From Betaproteobacteria bacterium (GTDB taxonomy: Bacteria > Pseudomonadota > Gammaproteobacteria > Burkholderiales > Burkholderiaceae_A), in the NCBI GenBank assembly GCA_018970545.1, contig JAGWWC010000011.1:1-33592 (forward strand): DNA of 33,592 nucleotides. The letters are read 5' to 3'. Below the pieces are notes generated by a model. It did not search any database and was not told where the DNA came from. It saw only the letters and a program-made list of their open reading frames with translations. Each line of letters starts with the position of its first letter. Position 1 is the stretch's first letter. This document shows, piece after piece, positions 27,883 through 33,592 of this stretch. The position numbers were made by a program, and so were the translations under genes.

Positions 27883-29089
27883 GAAAAAACCGTCTTCTGC
27901 ATCACGCCGCGATCTGGGCTTTGCAACCCGGGCCGTTCGGGGGGGCACGCAGCGTTCTGATTTTGGTGAGCACTCCGAGGCGCTGTACCTCACCTCAAGC
28001 TTCGTCTTTGATGACGCCCAGCAGGCGGCAGATCGCTTTCAAAACCGCGAGCCGGGCATGGTCTATTCGCGGTTTTCTAACCCCTCGGTGCAGATGTTTG
28101 AAGAGCGGCTTGCGTCTTTGGAAAACGCGGAGCGCTGTGTGGCGACAAGTTCCGGCATGGCGGCCATTCTGGCCACCTGCTTGGGGTTGCTGAAGGCTGG
28201 CGATCATGTTGTATCCACTCCCAGTCTATTTGGTGCAACGGTCCAACTTTTTGAAACTACCCTGCGCAAATTCAACGTGCCGGTCGATTATGTGCCGCTC
28301 ACTGATCCTCAGGCGTGGGCCAAGGCGGTGACGCCAGCGACAAGACTCTTTTATCTCGAAACGCCTTCCAATCCACTGACCGAGATTGCCGATATCGCTG
28401 CGATAGCGGCGGTCGCCCAACAGCATGGCATCACGTTGGTGGTAGACAACTGCTTTTGTACGCCCGCCTTACAGCAGCCGCTGGCGCTGGGCGCTGATTT
28501 GGTTTTGCATTCGGCAACCAAGTATCTCGATGGCCAGGGCCGCGTTCTTGGGGGCGCTGTCGCAGGCCGCAGTGAGCTAATCGAGCCGATTTTTCAGGTG
28601 GTCCGCACCTGCGGACCCTCGTTATCGCCCTTTAATGCATGGGTGCTGCACAAGGGGCTAGAGACCTTAGATTTACGGATGCGGGCCCACAGTGCATCGG
28701 CGCTCGCCTTGGCCGGCTGGCTTGAGCAGCATCCGCGTGTCGCCCGTGTTTTGTATCCGGGATTGGCCTCGCATCCTCAGCATGCATTGGCGATGCGGCA
28801 GCAAAGCGCGGGGGGCGCAATCGTGTCGTTTGAAGTAAAAGGCGCAGATCCCACCGAGCAGCGGCAGCGGGCATTTTCGCTCATCAATGCGCTCCAGATC
28901 ATGTCGGTCACTGGTAACCTCGGTGATACCCGCACGACCATTACCCATCCGGCCTCGACCACCCATGGCCGCATCTCACCGCAGGCCCGCGAGCAGGCCG
29001 GCATTCGTGAAGGCTTAGTCCGCATTGCGGTGGGCCTGGAAGACCTCGAGGATCTCAAGGCAGATCTCGACGCTGGCTTGGCCGCTTAG
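27872..29089 (+). CDS. metZ: O-succinylhomoserine sulfhydrylase
   Basis: 405 residues, Cys/Met-metabolism PLP enzyme. Lys217 (SATKYLDGQG) binds PLP; YSRFSNPSVQMFEERLASLE, TSSGMAAI and LETPSNPLTEIADI are family segments. It forms homocysteine from O-succinylhomoserine and sulfide. The MetZ call rather than cystathionine gamma-synthase rests on the QAADRFQN and GRVLGGAV features and on position directly behind purF, where metZ usually lies in betaproteobacteria and pseudomonads. It shares the asd-derived aspartate-semialdehyde branch with the genes to the left. Confidence 0.93.
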   Translation: MTNKKKPSSASRRDLGFATRAVRGGTQRSDFGEHSEALYLTSSFVFDDAQQAADRFQNREPGMVYSRFSNPSVQMFEERLASLENAERCVATSSGMAAILATCLGLLKAGDHVVSTPSLFGATVQLFETTLRKFNVPVDYVPLTDPQAWAKAVTPATRLFYLETPSNPLTEIADIAAIAAVAQQHGITLVVDNCFCTPALQQPLALGADLVLHSATKYLDGQGRVLGGAVAGRSELIEPIFQVVRTCGPSLSPFNAWVLHKGLETLDLRMRAHSASALALAGWLEQHPRVARVLYPGLASHPQHALAMRQQSAGGAIVSFEVKGADPTEQRQRAFSLINALQIMSVTGNLGDTRTTITHPASTTHGRISPQAREQAGIREGLVRIAVGLEDLEDLKADLDAGLAA

Positions 29090-29098
29090 GGCCTGCCG

Positions 29099-30292
29099 AT
29101 GGATCGGTTGAGCGCGAAAGATCCACCACCGCATCGCGACCTCTGCACCGACTGTGGGGTATCGCGATCCTCGCAGCCCAAACGGTGCGCCACTGCTTGT
29201 CAGTTCATTGCACCCGACTACCCGGCAATGGAGCGACAGGTCCATGGCCGGGCCCGTAGGCCCCATCAGGCGGATGAACAATTCTTTGGCCCTTATCAGA
29301 TTCTGAATCGGGCCGTGCTGAAAACGCCTGCGCCGGGAGCCCAGTGGACAGGTATCACCACCCGAATCGCACAACGGCTTTTAGAGGAAAAGATGGTCGA
29401 TGCCGTGCTCACCATGGCGCCAGATGAAGAGGACCGTTGGCGGCCAGTGCCGGTGCTGATCACGGACCCCCAAGACATGGAGCGCTGCCGCGGCATGCGC
29501 ATGGGCTACGCGCCGCTGCTGGCCTTGCTTGAACCGGCATTGCAAAAAGGCATTGAGCGCATCGCAGTAATTGGAATCCCGTGTCAGGTGTATGCACTGC
29601 GGGCCCTTGAAAAAGAACTGGGCTTTAAAAAAATGTATGTGATTGGCACGCCGTGCTCGGATAACACCACCACCGCGCGGTTTCATGAGTTTTTAAAACT
29701 CCTGACTCCTAAGCCCGAGACCATTACCTATCTTGAGTTTTGTGCGGATTATCACGTCGAGATTCGTTTTGACAACGGTAAGAAAAAACGCATTCCTTTT
29801 CTGATGCTGCCTTTATCCAAACTGCCCCAGGATTTTTTTCCGCTAACCTGTCGTACCTGTGTGGACTACACCAATGTGTTGTCGGACATCACGGTAGGCT
29901 ACATGGGTGGCGAGGGCCAGCAGTGGCTGATCGTGCGCAATGACACGGGCGCGGAATTGCTGAGCCTGCTGGGCGATGAAATTCGGCTGTCGACACCGGG
30001 AAGCGGCGGCAATCGGCGGGGCCCAGTGAAAGGGTTTTTACAAAACACGGAGCGGGCCGCAGGCGGGCTACCACTGCGTAGCATGCCATCATGGCTACGG
30101 CCGATCGTGGGCTGGCTGATGCCAAAAATTGGACCCCGGGGCCTCGAGTTTGCCCGGGCCCGTGTGGAGATGAAGGCCATCGAGAGCGTGATTCATCTGC
30201 GGCGTGAGGAGCCGCGGCGGATGAAGTCGATGGTGCCGGAGCACGTCTGGCGGCTGGTCAAGCCCTATGGTCTAAAGGGAGATCAGGGTTAG
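29099..30292 (+). CDS. FrhB/FdhB-family iron-sulfur flavoprotein, BciB/HCAR-like reductase
   Basis: 397 residues, starting 9 bases after metZ. Cys16 and Cys19 (CTDCG) with Cys30 and Cys34 form a possible iron-sulfur site. GAQWTGITT (80-88), GIPCQVYALR (Cys162), GTPCSDN (Cys186) and CRTCVDYTNVLSD (Cys251, Cys254) followed by ITVGYMG match the layout of the coenzyme F420 hydrogenase beta-subunit family. Within it, the order resembles cyanobacterial 8-vinyl reductase (BciB) and plant 7-hydroxymethyl-chlorophyll a reductase (HCAR), which use ferredoxin, FAD and two [4Fe-4S] clusters. No photosynthesis gene is in the window, so chlorophyll chemistry cannot be claimed; some other ferredoxin-dependent reduction is equally likely. 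Its last four bases overlap the end of convergent dnaE2. Confidence 0.8.
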   Translation: MDRLSAKDPPPHRDLCTDCGVSRSSQPKRCATACQFIAPDYPAMERQVHGRARRPHQADEQFFGPYQILNRAVLKTPAPGAQWTGITTRIAQRLLEEKMVDAVLTMAPDEEDRWRPVPVLITDPQDMERCRGMRMGYAPLLALLEPALQKGIERIAVIGIPCQVYALRALEKELGFKKMYVIGTPCSDNTTTARFHEFLKLLTPKPETITYLEFCADYHVEIRFDNGKKKRIPFLMLPLSKLPQDFFPLTCRTCVDYTNVLSDITVGYMGGEGQQWLIVRNDTGAELLSLLGDEIRLSTPGSGGNRRGPVKGFLQNTERAAGGLPLRSMPSWLRPIVGWLMPKIGPRGLEFARARVEMKAIESVIHLRREEPRRMKSMVPEHVWRLVKPYGLKGDQG

Positions 30293-33200
30293 TGAAAATC
30301 TCGGGAAGAAGTCTCAAGTGGCCCGATAAGTTCAGCCAAGAGATCGGATCGATCTTCAACCCGTTGGGCCAATAGATTGCGGACCTGGCCGGCTGCGCGG
30401 GGATCAATATGCTGATCACGCTGCCAGGTGCCATAGACCAGCATCAGCTGGGAATACAGCACTGCTTTATAAAAGCGCTCTAAGACTTCGGGCTGAATGA
30501 TCACATTGATCATCCCGGTTTCGTCCTCCAGAGAAATAAAGAGTGTGCCGCGTGCAGTACTGGGCCGCTGCCGATGGGTGACCAGGCCTGCCGCACGCGC
30601 TAGCCGGCCGTGTGTGTAGCGATTTAATACTTCTGCTGGCTGGGTGCCGAGTTGTGTAAGTGTTGGCCGCAGCACCGCAAGTGGATGGCGGCCAAGTGTC
30701 AGCCCAAGACTTGCATAGTCGGCAACGATGTCATCGCCTTCTGTGGGGGCAGATAGCTCAGGTAAAGGTTCGTGAATTGGAGCGGTGATAAGAAGTGCGG
30801 GCCTGCGGTGCTGGCCGCTAGTGGCCCAGACGGCCTGATGGCGATGGCCTGCAATGGATCGCAGTGCGCCCGCGGCAGCCAATGCATTTAAGTCTCCCCG
30901 ATCTAGGCCGGCACGCAGCGCCAGATCTTCCACCGATGTGTAGGGCCGATGCAGCACGATGTCGTGCATGGCCTGCTCGGAGAGTCCTGCGACTCTGTTG
31001 AATCCGAGACGGACTCCGTGGGGCTCAAGATGAGTTTCAACACCACTGAATTGAACATCGACTGCCAGCACACGGACACCATTGCGTTTTGCATCTTGAA
31101 TCAGCTGGGAAGGCGAATAAAACCCAAGCGGCTGCGCATTCAGCAGGGCAGCCAGAAAGGCATCGGGATGGTGATGCTTCATCCAGCAGCTGACATAGAC
31201 CAGCAGCGCAAAGCTGGCGGCATGGGACTCTGGAAATCCGTATTCGCCAAAGCCCTGGATTTGCCGAAATACCCGGTCTGCGAATTCTCGGGGATAACCG
31301 CGGGCCAGCATGCCGTTAACGATCCGGTCATAGAACTGCCCAAGGCCGCCCTTGCGGCGCCATGCCGCCATCGAGCGGCGCAGCTGATCGGCCTCGCCGG
31401 CGCTAAAGCCCGCTGCAAGAATCGCCAGCTGCATGACCTGCTCTTGAAAGATCGGCACACCAAGTGTGCGCGAGAGTGCCTCGCGGACTGCAGGGCTGGG
31501 ATATTCCACCGGTTCAAGCCCCTGACGCCTGCGCAGATAGGGGTGCACCATGCCGCCTTGAATCGGCCCCGGCCGCACGATGGCCACCTCAATGACCAGA
31601 TCATAAAAGCATCGCGGCTTTAGCCGTGGCAGCATCGACATCTGGGCCCGGGATTCAATCTGAAATACGCCCACGGTCTGTGCTGCACAGATCATGTCGT
31701 AGGTCGCTGAATCTTCAGCAGGAATATCTTGCATCTGAAAATCACGGCCAAGCTTTTGGCCAATCAATTCCAGCCCCCGACGAATGGCTGAGAGCATGCC
31801 GAGTGCCAAGACATCGACCTTGAGCAGGCCCAGTGACTCGAGATCGTCTTTATCCCATTGAATGACGCTGCGCTCTGGCATCGAAGCGTTTTCCACTGGC
31901 ACCAAGTCAGAGAGCCGATGGCGGGCAATCACAAATCCGCCAACATGCTGCGATAGATGTCGGGGTGCGCCGATCAGCTGATTGCACAGCCCAGCCCAAC
32001 GTTCGCATTGGGCAGCAGATGGGGGTGAAATTTCATGGCGGCAGGCCAGTAGCGCCGGGCTTTCCAAGGCTTCTTGCAGATGAGTGGCCAGCACGCTGGC
32101 ATCGACCTGCCGTCCATCCCACCACTGGTGGTGTTTGGCCACATGGTCCACCAGGGCAGCATGAATACCCAGGGCCTTGCCGGTATCGCGAAGCGCAGAC
32201 CGTGGCTTATAGGTGGTCACCGATGCGGCCAGTGCCGCCCGCTCACGGCCATATTTTTGATAAATGTATTGAATGACTTCCTCGCGCCGCTGATGTTCAA
32301 AATCCACATCAATATCGGGCGGTTCATTGCGCTCTTTGGAAATAAAGCGCTCAAAAAGCATGCTCATGCGGGCCGGATCGACTTCGGTAATGCCCAGGCA
32401 ATAACAGACCGCAGAGTTGGCGGCCGATCCCCGGCCCTGGCAGAGAATCCCTTTGCTGCGGGCAAAGTCCACGATGTCATAGACTGTTAAAAAGTAAGGC
32501 TCATAACGCAGTTCATGGATAAGCTGCAGCTCATGTTCAATTTGCTGGCGGACCTTGGGATTGATGCCTTGAGGAAAGCGTCGGCGCACGCCTTCTTCGG
32601 TCAGATGCCGAAGCCACTGGGTGGGTGTGAGTCCTGGCGGCACAATCTCTTCGGGATACTCATAGCGCAGCTCATCTAAAGAGAACTGGCAGCGTTTGGC
32701 CAGCATCACTGTTGCGGCCATCAGCTCGGGGGAATAAATGCGGGCCAATCGCAGACGGTTGCGCAGATGTTGCTCAGCATTTGGGGCAAACCGTTTGCCG
32801 CAGGCGGTAATCGGCAGTCCATGCCGAATCGCCGTCAGCGTATCGGCCAGTGGTTTGCGCGAGCGGCGGTGCATGACCACATCGCTGGTGGCCACTAGGC
32901 CCACCCGATGCAGTGCTGCCAGGGTCTGCAGATGATCACGCCAGGCGTTGTCGTGGCCACGCAGCAGTAACGCGCAGCCAATGTAGAGACGATCAGCAAA
33001 CAGTTCTTTAAGCCGCTGGATTGCCGGGTAATGCCGGGCAGGACTATCACTGGAGTCCCCAATCCAAATCACAAGGCAGTCGGGCAGCCCGCTTTGCAGA
33101 TCGTCAACGTTCAGCCGGTAGTGGCCTTTGATCTCACGGCGTCGTGTCTGGGTGATGAGCCATCCGAGTTGTGCATAGCCCTGACGTGACATAGCGATCA

Positions 33201-33432
33201 CCACAATGCGTCCGGCCAGATCAGCGCAGGAAAACTGGGCCCCAATCAGTAACTGAATTCCCAGTGGCTTGGCGGCCATATGGGCCTGAACTGCGCCTGC
33301 GACCGAGGCCTCATCGGTGATGGCGATTGCTCGATAGCCGAGGTGATGGGCCCGATCAATTAATTCTGCAGGCGCTGAGGCGCCATGCAGAAAAGAGTAA
33401 TGACTGCGGCAGATGAGTTCAGCAAATTCCAC
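30289..33432 (-). CDS. dnaE2: Error-prone DNA polymerase DnaE2 (ImuC)
   Basis: 1047 residues from a GTG start at 33432, 12 bases after the imuB stop. An N-terminal PHP domain (about 1-200, starting ELICRSHYSFLHGASAPAEL) is followed by the C-family polymerase core: GRGSAANS (about 333-340), catalytic Asp residues in PDIDVDF (about 372-378) and a third in KVDVLALGM (about 538-546). A helix-hairpin-helix region follows, then an OB fold (LFISLEDETGMINVIIQPEV) near the C-terminus. The length and the preceding imuB identify DnaE2 rather than replicative DnaE. It performs mutagenic translesion synthesis with ImuA/ImuB in the SOS response; any LexA box would lie upstream of imuA, outside the window. 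Confidence 0.96.
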   Translation of the reverse strand: MEFAELICRSHYSFLHGASAPAELIDRAHHLGYRAIAITDEASVAGAVQAHMAAKPLGIQLLIGAQFSCADLAGRIVVIAMSRQGYAQLGWLITQTRRREIKGHYRLNVDDLQSGLPDCLVIWIGDSSDSPARHYPAIQRLKELFADRLYIGCALLLRGHDNAWRDHLQTLAALHRVGLVATSDVVMHRRSRKPLADTLTAIRHGLPITACGKRFAPNAEQHLRNRLRLARIYSPELMAATVMLAKRCQFSLDELRYEYPEEIVPPGLTPTQWLRHLTEEGVRRRFPQGINPKVRQQIEHELQLIHELRYEPYFLTVYDIVDFARSKGILCQGRGSAANSAVCYCLGITEVDPARMSMLFERFISKERNEPPDIDVDFEHQRREEVIQYIYQKYGRERAALAASVTTYKPRSALRDTGKALGIHAALVDHVAKHHQWWDGRQVDASVLATHLQEALESPALLACRHEISPPSAAQCERWAGLCNQLIGAPRHLSQHVGGFVIARHRLSDLVPVENASMPERSVIQWDKDDLESLGLLKVDVLALGMLSAIRRGLELIGQKLGRDFQMQDIPAEDSATYDMICAAQTVGVFQIESRAQMSMLPRLKPRCFYDLVIEVAIVRPGPIQGGMVHPYLRRRQGLEPVEYPSPAVREALSRTLGVPIFQEQVMQLAILAAGFSAGEADQLRRSMAAWRRKGGLGQFYDRIVNGMLARGYPREFADRVFRQIQGFGEYGFPESHAASFALLVYVSCWMKHHHPDAFLAALLNAQPLGFYSPSQLIQDAKRNGVRVLAVDVQFSGVETHLEPHGVRLGFNRVAGLSEQAMHDIVLHRPYTSVEDLALRAGLDRGDLNALAAAGALRSIAGHRHQAVWATSGQHRRPALLITAPIHEPLPELSAPTEGDDIVADYASLGLTLGRHPLAVLRPTLTQLGTQPAEVLNRYTHGRLARAAGLVTHRQRPSTARGTLFISLEDETGMINVIIQPEVLERFYKAVLYSQLMLVYGTWQRDQHIDPRAAGQVRNLLAQRVEDRSDLLAELIGPLETSSRDFH

Positions 33433-33444
33433 GACGCAGCAGGC

Positions 33445-33592
33445 TTAAGAAAAAAATCCATGTAGATACCAGTCATGGGCAGGAGTACGAAAAATCCACA
33501 GCAAAGACTGCTGGGGAGATCGGGCAATAAAGTAGTCACGCTGCACGATGCTGCCGGGTGTTTCTTCCCACCACCCGGCCTCAATACGCTCT
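33445..33592 (-). CDS. imuB: ImuB (Y-family polymerase-like) C-terminal fragment
   Basis: Reading the minus strand from the window edge gives 48 residues ending at TAA (33447-33445). They begin ERIEAGWWEE, continue QRDYFIARS and LLWIFR, and end DWYLHGFFS. The IEAGWW, RDYF, LWIFR and WYLHG pattern is the conserved C-terminal end of ImuB proteins, the catalytically inactive Y-family partner that links ImuA, DnaE2 and the sliding clamp. Twelve bases separate it from dnaE2, fitting the imuA-imuB-dnaE2 operon. The rest lies outside the window. Confidence 0.88.
   Translation of the reverse strand, partial: ERIEAGWWEETPGSIVQRDYFIARSPQQSLLWIFRTPAHDWYLHGFFS

Noticed and set aside
30949-31623. A 224-codon plus-strand open frame inside dnaE2
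   Set aside because: It lies wholly antisense to conserved polymerase coding sequence and its translation shows no family features.

Overview
The window looks like a chromosomal segment of a moderately GC-rich betaproteobacterium, most likely Burkholderiales. The main reason is the long same-strand run leuC-leuD-leuB-asd-truA-trpF-trpB-trpA-accD-folC-SPOR-cvpA-purF-metZ, a conserved backbone order in that group. Supporting signs are a Bug/TctC-type solute-binding protein and an imuB-dnaE2 mutagenesis pair. I see no tRNA, rRNA, CRISPR array, insertion sequence or phage gene. No stretch longer than 300 bases lacks a gene; the largest gap is 878-1074.

Left part (1-5149): the 3' end of a sulfite-oxidase-family molybdoenzyme, a strong intrinsic terminator, a small periplasmic monohaem cytochrome c, and an M48 zinc-protease lipoprotein with a TPR-like C-terminal half. 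On the minus strand follows a malonate-type block, transcribed as RutE-like nitroreductase, GntR/FCD regulator, malonyl-CoA decarboxylase.

From the short divergent region 5150-5282 a second block runs rightward (5283-9291): TctC-type binding protein, FAH-family hydrolase, intradiol ring-cleaving dioxygenase and a lipoprotein alpha/beta-hydrolase, tightly packed. Together the two blocks look like an accessory catabolic locus: an aromatic compound (perhaps released from an ester outside the cytoplasm) is cleaved, and C3 products such as malonic semialdehyde or malonyl-CoA may be handled by the leftward genes. The pathway assignment is inference.

Middle (9312-15124): a patatin-like lipase (minus strand), an unrecognised multi-pass membrane protein, gltX, aroC and an HcaT-like MFS permease.

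Right part (15182-30292): the housekeeping superoperon for leucine, aspartate-family amino acids, pseudouridine in tRNA, tryptophan, malonyl-CoA, folate, purine and methionine biosynthesis, with many start/stop overlaps. It ends with an iron-sulfur flavoprotein of the FrhB/BciB/HCAR family. Converging on it with a 4-bp overlap is error-prone polymerase dnaE2, preceded by the C-terminal end of imuB at the window edge.

The best candidates for something not well described are the dioxygenase/FAH/malonate locus and the BciB/HCAR-like reductase behind metZ. I do not see clear evidence of a wholly new type of system.
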